Below, one piece after another: positions 1 through 6,473 of a DNA stretch of 9,360 nt. The translations under genes and the position numbers were made by a program. The notes under the pieces are model-generated. The model was not told where the DNA came from and did not search any database. It saw only the letters and a list, made by a program, of their open reading frames with translations. Location: positions 1-9,360 of the forward strand of contig JBMSHD010000088.1 of NCBI GenBank assembly GCA_049416425.1. The letters are read 5' to 3'. Source of the stretch: JBMSHD01 sp049416425. Its GTDB lineage: Bacteria; Pseudomonadota; Gammaproteobacteria; Francisellales; Francisellaceae. Every line of letters begins with the position of its first letter. Positions within the stretch are counted from its first letter, which is position 1.

Positions 1-72
1 TCGTATGAACAATATGAATACAATAATGGGAAGTTATTTTGAGCGCGTTCCTATAATATTGAGATCAGCAAT

Positions 73-351
73 GTGATGCTTATCTTCACCTTAGCTGTTA
101 TCTTTTTAATCTATGGCGTTTTTGAAGGTTATTATGGCTTCACACCCGGGAAGTATTTTTTGAGATTAAGAACGGTGGATAAAAATGGCAACAAGCTGAC
201 AATCACTCAGGGCATTATCAGAAACTATTTCCGCTTTATCGATGGCATTGCCTTTTATGTGGTGGCGCTTATTATCATGCTGTTTAATAAGCAGCGTAAG
301 CGGCTGGGTGATTTTCTGGCCGAGACGGTGGTTGTTTATGAACAAAAATAG
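73..351 (+). CDS. RDD-domain membrane protein, C-terminal part (probably interrupted gene)
   Basis: The protein matches the second half of an RDD-family membrane protein. A hydrophobic segment (about residues 2-17) is followed by the typical FTPGKYFLRLRTVDKNG stretch, in which TPGK and the R-VD-G residues are the family hallmark. A second membrane segment and a closing RLGDFLAETVVV motif then follow, which matches the family's C-terminal R-LGD---T-VV. The GTG at 73 has no convincing ribosome binding site and would leave out the first membrane helix that gives the family its name. The same frame reads upstream to base 1 as SYEQYEYNNGKLF, then TGA at 40-42, then ARSYNIEIS, which looks like the extracytoplasmic loop before the second helix. 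I therefore infer that the real gene starts outside the window and carries a nonsense codon here. Family assignment is firm; the role of RDD proteins is mostly unknown (some are linked to Na+/H+ transport). Confidence 0.65.
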   Translation: MMLIFTLAVIFLIYGVFEGYYGFTPGKYFLRLRTVDKNGNKLTITQGIIRNYFRFIDGIAFYVVALIIMLFNKQRKRLGDFLAETVVVYEQK

Positions 352-359
352 GAGGTAAT

Positions 360-413
360 GTGAACGTGCAAGTTATTGGTAAAATTATTGGAAATATATT
401 GGATCGCATATGA
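360..413 (+). CDS. possible 17-residue micro-ORF after the RDD gene
   Basis: A textbook Shine-Dalgarno GGAGG (351-355) overlaps the RDD stop codon and sits four bases before this GTG. The reading frame encodes VNVQVIGKIIGNILDRI and stops with TGA. Its stop overlaps, as ATGA (410-413), the start of a second short frame (410-454, MTESGLKFAILGAD). Such coupling is typical of operonic genes, but both frames are far shorter than usual genes. They may be the scrambled head of a lost downstream gene. No homology is recognised. The strong ribosome site is the only solid evidence. Confidence 0.25.
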   Translation: MNVQVIGKIIGNILDRI

Positions 414-417
414 CAGA

Positions 418-451
418 GTCAGGCCTTAAATTTGCGATTTTAGGCGCTGAC
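418..451 (+). other. hairpin upstream of the rpn promoter
   Basis: GTCAG-GCCT at 418-426 pairs with AGGC-G-CTGAC at 442-451, leaving a single bulged G at 446. Three or four A-T pairs extend the stem inward (428-430 with 438-440). No run of T follows, so it is not an ordinary Rho-independent terminator. It ends exactly where the left arm of the rpn promoter repeat begins. It could end or stabilise the RDD transcript, or be part of the same regulatory region. Confidence 0.4.
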
Positions 452-498
452 TAAGCCTTGATTTCAGCAAATTGTGATATAATTTCTCTCAAGGCTTA
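452..498 (+). promoter_or_regulatory. rpn promoter flanked by a perfect inverted repeat
   Basis: TGATATAAT at 475-483 is a consensus extended -10 element (TG-N-TATAAT). The -35 is weak, with CCTTGA at 456-461 at 16-bp spacing being the best candidate. A perfect 10-bp inverted repeat brackets the -10: TAAGCCTTGA at 452-461 and TCAAGGCTTA at 489-498. The left arm covers the -35 and the right arm covers the predicted transcription start and the AAGG that would serve as ribosome site. A repressor bound to both arms would block this promoter. The identity of any regulator is unknown. Confidence 0.5.
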
Positions 499-504
499 TA
501 AATA

Positions 505-1506
505 GTGACAGGCATGGGTGCACACGACTTACAGTTTAGAAAGACGTTTAAAGATCCTGTGATGTTTCGAGGCTTTTTAGAAGTTTATCTGCCGAAGGCG
601 GTTAAATCAAAACTGAAACTTGAGACATTGAAGCTTCGTAAACAAAGTGGCAGTTTTATTCGTAAGTTTATTGCGATGAATTATGATGTTGATCCGAATC
701 GACAACGACAGAAATTCAAGCAGTTAAAAGAAGAGATTGCCGATCTTGTATTTACTTGTGAGCGAGTGGATTCAGGCGAGGTGTTGCTGATCCATCATCT
801 GGAGCATCAGTCGACTCCGGATAAGCATTTTTCGTTGAGAAATGCCGTGTATGATATCTCGGCCTTGAAAGACTATGTGGATGAGAAAGAGGTGGATAAA
901 TATCCGATGGTCATAAGCCTTATGATGTATCATGGTAAGGTCACGCCTTATCCTTATGAGACGAATATGATGAGGATGTTTAAGGATGAGGATTTGGCGG
1001 AAGATTATTTCTTAAAGCCGATTGTGATTGATTATGGTCGATATTCGGATAAAGAGCTTTTGGAGCACCATGAGATAGGCGCCGCCGAGATTGCGTTTAA
1101 GCATGTTTATGATGAAAGTGTCAGTGACGAGACGGTTGAGTATTTTGTAGAAGGCTTGAAGAACTGTAAGAATCTGGAGATTCGTCATAGTATCTGTATG
1201 TATGGTATAGAGAGTTGGGAGGCGGATCCGGCGTTGGTATTTGATCGATATAAACAGAGTATGAAAGAAGATGAGGAGTTTGTGATGACAGCAGCAGAAC
1301 GCTTAAGGCAGATGGGTAGACAACAGGGTCGAGAAGAAGGCATTGTGATTGGTGTACAGCAAGGAATGCAGCAAGGTATGCAACAAGGAATGCAGCAAAA
1401 TGCCATCGAAAATGCCAAACGAATGCTTGGGCATGGGATGTCGGTTGATATTGTCTCACAGTGCACGGGGCTTAGTCGCGCCGAGGTAGCCAGGCTTAAA
1501 CAATAA
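505..1506 (+). CDS. Rpn family PD-(D/E)XK nuclease (YhgA-like)
   Basis: This is a full-length member (333 residues) of the Rpn/YhgA-like family, DNA endonucleases that promote RecA-independent recombination and, in some E. coli members, act in phage defence. The N-terminus HDLQFRKTFKDP matches the family opening. The nuclease core shows D80 in ADLVF and E100-x-Q102 in LEHQSTPDK, the expected metal-binding D...ExQ arrangement. YPMVISLMMYHG (133-144) is the next conserved strand. The tail (about 262-333) is a Gln/Gly-rich helix with three QQGM repeats, then MLGHGMSVDIVSQCTGLSRAEVARLKQ-like helical residues typical of the family C-terminus. The start is GTG 505, chosen because AAGG (491-494) lies ten bases upstream. 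ATG 514 (residue 4) is an alternative with no proper ribosome site. The gene stands alone and converges on the clcA-like gene 42 bp away. Confidence 0.9.
   Translation: MTGMGAHDLQFRKTFKDPVMFRGFLEVYLPKAVKSKLKLETLKLRKQSGSFIRKFIAMNYDVDPNRQRQKFKQLKEEIADLVFTCERVDSGEVLLIHHLEHQSTPDKHFSLRNAVYDISALKDYVDEKEVDKYPMVISLMMYHGKVTPYPYETNMMRMFKDEDLAEDYFLKPIVIDYGRYSDKELLEHHEIGAAEIAFKHVYDESVSDETVEYFVEGLKNCKNLEIRHSICMYGIESWEADPALVFDRYKQSMKEDEEFVMTAAERLRQMGRQQGREEGIVIGVQQGMQQGMQQGMQQNAIENAKRMLGHGMSVDIVSQCTGLSRAEVARLKQ
1285..1506 (+). CDS. candidate intragenic RpnS-like C-terminal protein
   Basis: ATG 1285 lies in the rpn frame (Met261) and is preceded by GAGGAG (1273-1278) at an ideal six-base spacing, a much better site than the one for the full-length protein. 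The product would be 73 residues, MTAAERLRQMGRQQG and onward, covering only the repeat helix and the C-terminal helices without the nuclease. In E. coli, rpn genes are known to make short C-terminal RpnS proteins from internal starts that bind and inhibit the full-length toxic nuclease. I infer the same here. A TATAAA hexamer at 1249-1254 could add an internal promoter but has no good -35. Confidence 0.5.
   Translation: MTAAERLRQMGRQQGREEGIVIGVQQGMQQGMQQGMQQNAIENAKRMLGHGMSVDIVSQCTGLSRAEVARLKQ
1357..1398 (+). repeat. 12-bp in-frame tandem repeat (QQGM)
   Basis: CAGCAAGGAATG is repeated three times with only silent changes (1357-1368, 1369-1380, 1381-1392), and a fourth copy is cut after CAGCAA. 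It encodes QQGMQQGMQQGMQQ at residues 285-298 of the Rpn nuclease. The unit length is a multiple of three, so copy-number change would alter protein length without shifting the frame. Gln/Glu-Gly repeats at this place are common in the family. Confidence 0.9.
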
Positions 1507-1548
1507 GGGTGGAGTTTTACAACTTATGCGCTCGTAGATAAGGTCATG

Positions 1549-2895
1549 TTAATTGTGTTTTTTCAGATAAACTGCTTTTTTCCTGGCAAGCACTAATGTT
1601 CGAGCTAGTAAGGTTTCATAGATGGGTGTGCCACCAAAATAGATGGCGGTGATGGTGGCAGAAAAACAGGTTAAAATCAAAGGCAGAATCAAGGCATAAT
1701 TCATGGTCATCTCAACGACTAACACAATTCCGGTTAGTGGCGCGCTTACCGTGGCGCTAAATAGGGCGCTCATGCCGGCGACAGCAAAGATTTGTGGATT
1801 TGGGATTAAATCTGGAAACAGGAGATTTGCCAGAATGCCGAAAAACATGCCAAACAGAGTGCCTAGCGCCAGCATCGGTGCGAAAATTCCACCTGGCACT
1901 CCCGTACCATAACTGGTCCAGGTTGTGAAAAGTCGCAATACAAATACGGAAATAAGAAGCGTCAGCGTCAGATCACCATGAAGCGCTCTTGGAATAACAT
2001 GATAGCCACCGCCAACAATATCGGGGAAGACGACCAGTAGAATACCTGTGGTAATGCCTACTAATACAATCCATTTCCAGAAATCAAAACCTGATTTAGA
2101 GCTGAAAAAATTAAGATATCTCACCAGATAGCGATTAAACAACACGCCTAGTCCACCGAAGGCAATGCCAAAGATGACAAAAAGCCAAAGGCTGGCCATG
2201 CTCGGTTCACCATAGGCCGTCATGTCTATATCCATCATCTGGCGAATATCATAGCCGCCGGCCTCAAGCATCAGTCTTAAGAAGATATCGGCACAGACAC
2301 AGGCGATAATCACCGCCTGTATCGAGCGGAAACTATAGCGAAAACGTGAATGCATCTCTTCAATAACAAATAATACACCGGCAAGGGGGGCATTAAATGC
2401 CGTAGCAAGACCGGCACCGGCACCGGCGGCAATTAAAATATGAGCCATGTCATTATCCATGCGAAAGAGCTTCTGTACCATCTGCCCTAGCGCACCACCC
2501 ATCTGTATGGTTGGACCTTCTCTTCCTAGAACCAGGCCGCTTGATAGAGATAACACTCCGGCGAAGAATTTAACCGGTAACACTTTCCACCAGCGCATGC
2601 TGCGTTTATCGACAAGAACGCCTTCGATTTCCTGCACGCCACTGCCGGAGGCCTCGGGTGCAAAACGGCGAACGATAATAAGTGATAAGACTAAAAACAG
2701 CGTAGACACAAAGGCCGAAATCAGGCATTTAAGCCATAAGCTGGAGTCAAGAGAATGAATGATATAGCTTTGGGCTACCCCCATCCAGTGAATCACAATC
2801 TGAAACAACCCACCGACAAAGCCAACCAATATTCCTGTTATAGCACCAAGAAGAGAGGCGATAAATACGGCATGTGGATCATGTATTTTTTTCAT
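1549..2895 (-). CDS. clcA: ClC-type chloride/proton antiporter (ClcA-like)
   Basis: The 448-residue integral membrane protein carries all ClC signatures. GSGVQEIEG (84-92) holds the chloride-binding Ser85, with Gln where E. coli ClcA has Pro. GREGPTIQ (124-131) holds the gating Glu126, equivalent to E148. LFVIEEM (175-181) holds Glu180, the internal proton glutamate equivalent to E203. GGIFAP (335-340) is the third signature, and Tyr426 in PIYETLLART matches the inner-gate Tyr445. Both glutamates are present, so it should exchange 2 Cl- for 1 H+ rather than act as a channel. In E. coli this supports extreme acid resistance. No C-terminal CBS domains are present. ATG 2895 has AGG directly adjacent and no well-placed ribosome site, but no other start fits. 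It lies 93 bp behind the FAD oxidase gene on the same strand. A ClcB-type name is also possible. Confidence 0.92.
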   Translation of the reverse strand: MKKIHDPHAVFIASLLGAITGILVGFVGGLFQIVIHWMGVAQSYIIHSLDSSLWLKCLISAFVSTLFLVLSLIIVRRFAPEASGSGVQEIEGVLVDKRSMRWWKVLPVKFFAGVLSLSSGLVLGREGPTIQMGGALGQMVQKLFRMDNDMAHILIAAGAGAGLATAFNAPLAGVLFVIEEMHSRFRYSFRSIQAVIIACVCADIFLRLMLEAGGYDIRQMMDIDMTAYGEPSMASLWLFVIFGIAFGGLGVLFNRYLVRYLNFFSSKSGFDFWKWIVLVGITTGILLVVFPDIVGGGYHVIPRALHGDLTLTLLISVFVLRLFTTWTSYGTGVPGGIFAPMLALGTLFGMFFGILANLLFPDLIPNPQIFAVAGMSALFSATVSAPLTGIVLVVEMTMNYALILPLILTCFSATITAIYFGGTPIYETLLARTLVLARKKAVYLKKHN

Positions 2896-2988
2896 CCTGA
2901 AGTATCGTCTAGATGGTCATATAGATTTCAGCTTATAGCAAAGTCTGTCATTTTCAAGCCTGAAGCCGATATTTTTGGTCTAACAGCT

Positions 2989-4704
2989 TTAAGACTCTGA
3001 ACACAATCCCAACAAATTGGTGTAACGGTTGCAAAATAGGCCATTTGGATCAAGTTGCTTTTGATAGCGAGAAAATAATGCCAGCTCATTGGCTTTGCGT
3101 TTTTTCCACATTTTTATATAGGCCGAATTAAAAGGTGTCACGCCTTTTACCGCTTGTCCATCGACGGCGTCATCTGGATTATAGAATCCATACATCTTGC
3201 CGTGATGTGGAAACCCTCCCATTGCCACCCATTTATGTTCAATATTGGCGAAATAATCGAGCACATTCTGTGGGTATTGGGCAACGGATCCTTTCTGGAC
3301 TAAGGCCAGAATTTCGATGGAGATAAACAGCTTGGTTTTATCATTGCTGTAAGTGCCGGATAAAAGCGCATCGCTGCCGCGGACAAAACGAAATTCCGGT
3401 GGCAGCACGGCGACGAAGTTATGATCATTTTGAAGCTGATTGGAGATGACCTTAAGCGCATCCCAGGCTGTTTCCATCGCCTTGGTCGTATCATCAGGCA
3501 GTGGGATAAAATACGATGAGAATACCACCCGTTCAGCCTGATCCAGCCATAAGGCATCGTTGTTGGAGATGACTTTTTTCATTTTGCTTTTTACCGTCTC
3601 CATCGCCGTATCAATGGCGAGTTTGCCAAAATAAGGCTGCTTGTTATTCTGTGTATAGATGCCGATCATCTCGGAAAGCTTTTCTTCCCATAGCGGTAAA
3701 ATTGGCGCTCCCCATGCCCGTTTTTGCGCCTTGTCACAGGCCTCATTGACATGGGTATAGATAATGGCATCGTCGCTATCGTTGGCATCCTTATTTATAA
3801 TCGGTGTCTTTGGATCAGGATCGATGCGCCAGAGCAAAGCCAGAAAATTATTCGTCTTGCCATAAGGGTTATAAAAAGATTCAACGCTGTCGTATTTGCC
3901 GCTAAACAGCAGGTTTTTATAATAATCGACAAAGTCTTTTTTTGAGTCGATGCTATAGGATTCATGACTCGGGACAAGGGTGTTTTTATAGGCTCTGGGA
4001 CTGATCTTCAGAGTCACCGAGCTCACAACACCTAAGGTGCCTAAAGACGTTCTGAAAAATTGCAATGGGCTTATGCCTTGAAAGTCAGGAGAGTCGATGT
4101 CGTAGGTTTTGTTAACACCGTCATCGTTGATAACGCTATAGGCGATAACACTGTCGGCAAATATAGACGCATTGACCGCTGATCCATGAACATCAACGGC
4201 TGTCATGCCGCCAAGGCTGAAAAATCCACCGGCGGTGACCGTATTTAACCTGTAGTTATGTGCGCTTAGAAAGGCGTCGAGATCAGTCTCGCTGACGCCA
4301 CTGTTGACGGTGACGATGTCGTTGTCACGATCAAGGACGATATTGCTGTTACCGTCTGCACCCAAGTCGCTATAACAGGCCAGATCGATGACCCAGGTGT
4401 TGCCATGTGTTGTGCTGATATCACTGTTATTATTGATGACTAAGGGCGTGATTGAATGTCGTTGCCCAGAGACTCTGATTTTTTTTCCTTTATTGGCAGC
4501 CTCTTTGATGATTTGCTGTAATTGTTCCAAATTGTCAGGTGTGAAGTAGTAGAGACCATCACTGGCATCCGGTGTGAACTGATTGTTACCACTCCAGTTT
4601 TCCCATGTGAGAGATTGAGCCAGTGGTACGGGGGATAGCGTTTGTTCATGCTGGACAATATTGACGGTGGTAGCTGGATTTATATGAGTATGATCGATAG
4701 GCAT
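2989..4704 (-). CDS. PCMH-type FAD-dependent oxidase (aldonolactone/cholesterol oxidase-like)
   Basis: This is a flavoprotein of the vanillyl-alcohol-oxidase fold. The FAD-binding domain starts near residue 50: YYFTPDNLEQLQQIIKEA is the usual opening, and KIRVSGQRHSITP (75-87) is the pyrophosphate loop, with His83 where many relatives bind FAD covalently. GGFFSLGGMTAVDVHGSA (159-176) is the second FAD loop, followed by RTSLGTLGVVSSVTLKI (218-234). The C-terminus has GGFPHHGK (496-503) and DPNGLFCNRY (552-561), matching the closing part of aldonolactone oxidases, where the first motif is usually PHWGK. No signal peptide is seen, so the protein is probably cytoplasmic. The oxidised substrate (sugar lactone, alditol, sterol or other alcohol) cannot be read from sequence. 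A GGAA nine bases upstream is a modest ribosome site for ATG 4704. The LysR gene lies 78 bp upstream on the same strand. Confidence 0.85.
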   Translation of the reverse strand: MPIDHTHINPATTVNIVQHEQTLSPVPLAQSLTWENWSGNNQFTPDASDGLYYFTPDNLEQLQQIIKEAANKGKKIRVSGQRHSITPLVINNNSDISTTHGNTWVIDLACYSDLGADGNSNIVLDRDNDIVTVNSGVSETDLDAFLSAHNYRLNTVTAGGFFSLGGMTAVDVHGSAVNASIFADSVIAYSVINDDGVNKTYDIDSPDFQGISPLQFFRTSLGTLGVVSSVTLKISPRAYKNTLVPSHESYSIDSKKDFVDYYKNLLFSGKYDSVESFYNPYGKTNNFLALLWRIDPDPKTPIINKDANDSDDAIIYTHVNEACDKAQKRAWGAPILPLWEEKLSEMIGIYTQNNKQPYFGKLAIDTAMETVKSKMKKVISNNDALWLDQAERVVFSSYFIPLPDDTTKAMETAWDALKVISNQLQNDHNFVAVLPPEFRFVRGSDALLSGTYSNDKTKLFISIEILALVQKGSVAQYPQNVLDYFANIEHKWVAMGGFPHHGKMYGFYNPDDAVDGQAVKGVTPFNSAYIKMWKKRKANELALFSRYQKQLDPNGLFCNRYTNLLGLCSES

Positions 4705-4737
4705 TTATAACATTTCCATATGTTTTTTTATGAAACG

Positions 4738-4743
4738 ATTATA
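4738..4743 (-). promoter_or_regulatory. -10 element for the FAD oxidase gene
   Basis: On the minus strand the LysR-oxidase gap contains GGATATAATCG, a perfect TATAAT hexamer about 33 bases before the oxidase ATG. At 17-bp spacing the -35 position is only a T run, so the promoter would be weak or activator dependent. This suggests the oxidase can be transcribed separately from the LysR gene. Confidence 0.35.
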
Positions 4744-4782
4744 TCCATACTTTCGAATTAAAAAAAGCGAATCATAAAATTT

Positions 4783-5709
4783 TCAGCATGATGATTGATA
4801 TTGCTGAAACAATGTTGAGATGGCGGTGAGTTTGGCATTGAACTGAGTGGGATGCTTGGTGATGAGATAAAGCGGCAGTGCCTCTATTTGATAGTCTTTA
4901 AGCACAACCTGAAGCCTGCCGTCGTCAATGGCTTTATCTACACTGAATGAAGGCAGAAAGATAACCCCCAAATCATGGATAGCCATCTCTTTCAAGGCTT
5001 GAGAACTGGTTGCCGTATAATGGGCATCGATCGGCTGCTCAAAATAACGGTGATGCCGTTGGTATTCCCAGGTCTTCTTAAAATTATGCGCGTGATCCAG
5101 ACAGCGATGATGCGGAAGATCCTCCGGTTTTTCAAGCGCGGGATGATTGGCCAGATAAGCCGGTGAGGCGCAGGTGAGCTTTTGCCAGTTGCCAAGTTTT
5201 TGGGCATAGGCGTCGATAGGTGGCAATTTGCCACAGAATAAGATTACATCGAAGTCTTCTTTGATCAAAGCCGGCAGGAAATTACCGATATGAAAATCAA
5301 GCTTAAGCTTTGGGTAGGTGTTGAAAAAATCGCCCAACTGCGGCAGATAAATCTCATGATATAATGAATTTGGGATGCCAATCTTTAACTGTCCAGAGAG
5401 TGTGTTTTTATCCTCATGCAAAAGGTAATGAATGTTTTTCTCACACTCAAGCAGATTTTTAATATAAGCCCAAATTTTCTGCCCTTCCTGAGTCAGTCTG
5501 ACTTCTCGAGTCGTTCGGTGAAAAAGGGTGACCTGCCAATGCTGCTCTAGCTGTTTGATAACAGTGGAGACTTTAGCAATGTTGCTGTGGCAGATTTTAG
5601 CCGTTTGACGAAAGCTCTGGCATTGTGCCAGAACATCGAATATTTCAAAGTGCTGAAGGGTGAGTCTATGACGAATAGTGGAATGTAATTGTGGCATGTA
5701 TTGATTCAA
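4783..5709 (-). CDS. LysR family transcriptional regulator
   Basis: The N-terminal winged helix-turn-helix is clear: LTLQHFEIFDVLAQCQSF leads into QTAKICHSNIAKVSTVIKQLE and then LFHRTTREVRLTQEG (about residues 17-76), the standard LysR pattern. The effector domain (about 90-300) includes the family motif ASPAYLANHPALEKPEDLPHH near residue 182. Length (304-308) is normal. The longest frame starts at TTG 5709, but neither TTG 5709 nor ATG 5697 (residue 5, MPQLHSTIRHR) has a clear ribosome site. I prefer ATG 5697. The gene is divergent from the YciI-CMD fusion gene with 95 bp between the longest frames, the classic LysR arrangement, so that gene is its likeliest target. The FAD oxidase behind it may be another. 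The inducer is unknown. Confidence 0.93.
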   Translation of the reverse strand: MNQYMPQLHSTIRHRLTLQHFEIFDVLAQCQSFRQTAKICHSNIAKVSTVIKQLEQHWQVTLFHRTTREVRLTQEGQKIWAYIKNLLECEKNIHYLLHEDKNTLSGQLKIGIPNSLYHEIYLPQLGDFFNTYPKLKLDFHIGNFLPALIKEDFDVILFCGKLPPIDAYAQKLGNWQKLTCASPAYLANHPALEKPEDLPHHRCLDHAHNFKKTWEYQRHHRYFEQPIDAHYTATSSQALKEMAIHDLGVIFLPSFSVDKAIDDGRLQVVLKDYQIEALPLYLITKHPTQFNAKLTAISTLFQQYQSSC

Positions 5710-5736
5710 AATTCAGATCAGTTATTTTAAATTTCA

Positions 5737-5770
5737 CCATATTATCATGGATTTAGAATCAGCTTATACT
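5737..5770 (+). promoter_or_regulatory. promoter of the YciI-CMD gene with overlapping dyad
   Basis: TTATCA (5742-5747) and TATACT (5765-5770) are separated by exactly 17 bp, a good sigma-70 promoter match. The start would be near 5777, leaving a leader of about 28 bases. CCAT-N6-ATGG (5737-5740 and 5747-5750) is a small dyad over the -35, where a LysR protein could bind. The dyad is short and may be chance. Confidence 0.5.
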
Positions 5771-5804
5771 GTTTTACGTCATTAACGATAAGGAGTAATA
5801 AAAC

Positions 5805-6473
5805 ATGTTGAGCATTATTCAGTTAAATTATAGTAAGGATAGTGATGAGATTGAGCCGCATCTTCAAGCACACCGGCAGCATTTGGATCGCTTTTATCAG
5901 CAAGGATTGATTTTGGCATCGGGTCCGTTGTCCCCAAGAACCGGTGGCATGATTATTGCCAAAGAGATGTCGAAAGAGGCGCTGGATGCATTGATTTATA
6001 AAGATCCGTTTTATCTTCATGGGCTGGCCGAATATACGATCAAACACTGGAATGTCACTAAAAGCTCGGCCGTGTTTAAATGCCTGATTGAGCCTAAAGA
6101 ATACAGCACCGATGGCAGAGTGCTTTTTGATGAGCTGCATGGTGCTCATCATGGTGAGGCGTTGATCAAAGCCTTGGGCGATGTGAGCCCAGATTTTGTC
6201 GATATGGTTTATGATTTTGCCGCAGAACGCATTTTTGCCAGAAATGTGGCTATACCGATGGTGATGAAAGAGTTGATGGCAATGGTGATTTGTATGGCGT
6301 CGGGTGATATGAGCAACCAGGTTCAATCACATGCAGAAGCCGCTATTAATACGGGCGCCAACATTGACATGATCATTGAATCGATGCTTATCGCCATTCC
6401 TTTTGTTGGTTTTCCAAGAGTGGCCAACGCATTGCTTCAATTAAAATCATGGCAATTCATCACTCACGAATAA
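5805..6473 (+). CDS. YciI-like / carboxymuconolactone decarboxylase-like fusion protein
   Basis: There are two apparent domains in 222 residues. Residues 1-90 resemble the YciI fold: a short strand MLSIIQLNY, then HRQHLDRFYQQGLILASGP (23-41, with the conserved His and the G---ASGP turn), and KDPF (66-69) holding the usual Asp, ending in a strand with KHWNV. Residues 105-220 resemble carboxymuconolactone decarboxylase/AhpD-like proteins: FDELHG, then a helix with Glu156, Cys163 and His176 (MVICMASGDMSNQVQSHAEAA), NTGANIDMIIESMLIAIPFVGFPRVANAL closing the domain. There is only one Cys, so no AhpD-type CxxC redox pair. YciI domains are linked to aromatic-ring degradation, and CMD acts on ring-cleavage products, so an aromatic or lactone role is plausible but not proven. 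AGGAG (5791-5795) nine bases before ATG 5805 fixes the start. Tail-to-tail overlap of 10 bp with the next MFS gene. Confidence 0.8.
   Translation: MLSIIQLNYSKDSDEIEPHLQAHRQHLDRFYQQGLILASGPLSPRTGGMIIAKEMSKEALDALIYKDPFYLHGLAEYTIKHWNVTKSSAVFKCLIEPKEYSTDGRVLFDELHGAHHGEALIKALGDVSPDFVDMVYDFAAERIFARNVAIPMVMKELMAMVICMASGDMSNQVQSHAEAAINTGANIDMIIESMLIAIPFVGFPRVANALLQLKSWQFITHE

Noticed and set aside
40..42. TGA read as tryptophan or selenocysteine
   Set aside because: Other genes here end normally with TGA, no SECIS-like hairpin is seen, and RDD proteins are not selenoproteins; a nonsense change is simpler.
418..451. Hairpin as Rho-independent terminator of the RDD gene
   Set aside because: No T run on either side; kept only as a structure.
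1357..1398. Repeat as CRISPR or non-coding satellite
   Set aside because: The units are directly adjacent, 12 bp long, in frame and fit the known Gln/Gly-rich tail of the family; there are no spacers.
1121..1466. Antisense frames across the end of rpn, one with a repeated CIPC pattern
   Set aside because: They are the complement of the QQGM repeat and of well-supported rpn coding sequence, and they have no recognisable domain.
1523..1542. CTTAT...ATAAG between rpn and the clcA-like gene as a terminator
   Set aside because: Only five A/T-rich pairs around a 10-base loop and no T run; too weak to call.
2896..2988. Promoter for the clcA-like gene (TTGAAA ... TATAAG on the minus strand)
   Set aside because: The two hexamers are only 14 bp apart and no better pair was found; the gene may depend on read-through from the oxidase gene.
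2447..3000. Forward-strand frames within and beyond the clcA-like gene
   Set aside because: Shadows of the ClC coding sequence without ribosome sites or family features.
4745..4785. A/T-rich palindrome with T7 after the LysR stop as terminator
   Set aside because: The stem (ATCAT/ATGAT around AAAATTTT) does not pair cleanly and has almost no GC pairs.
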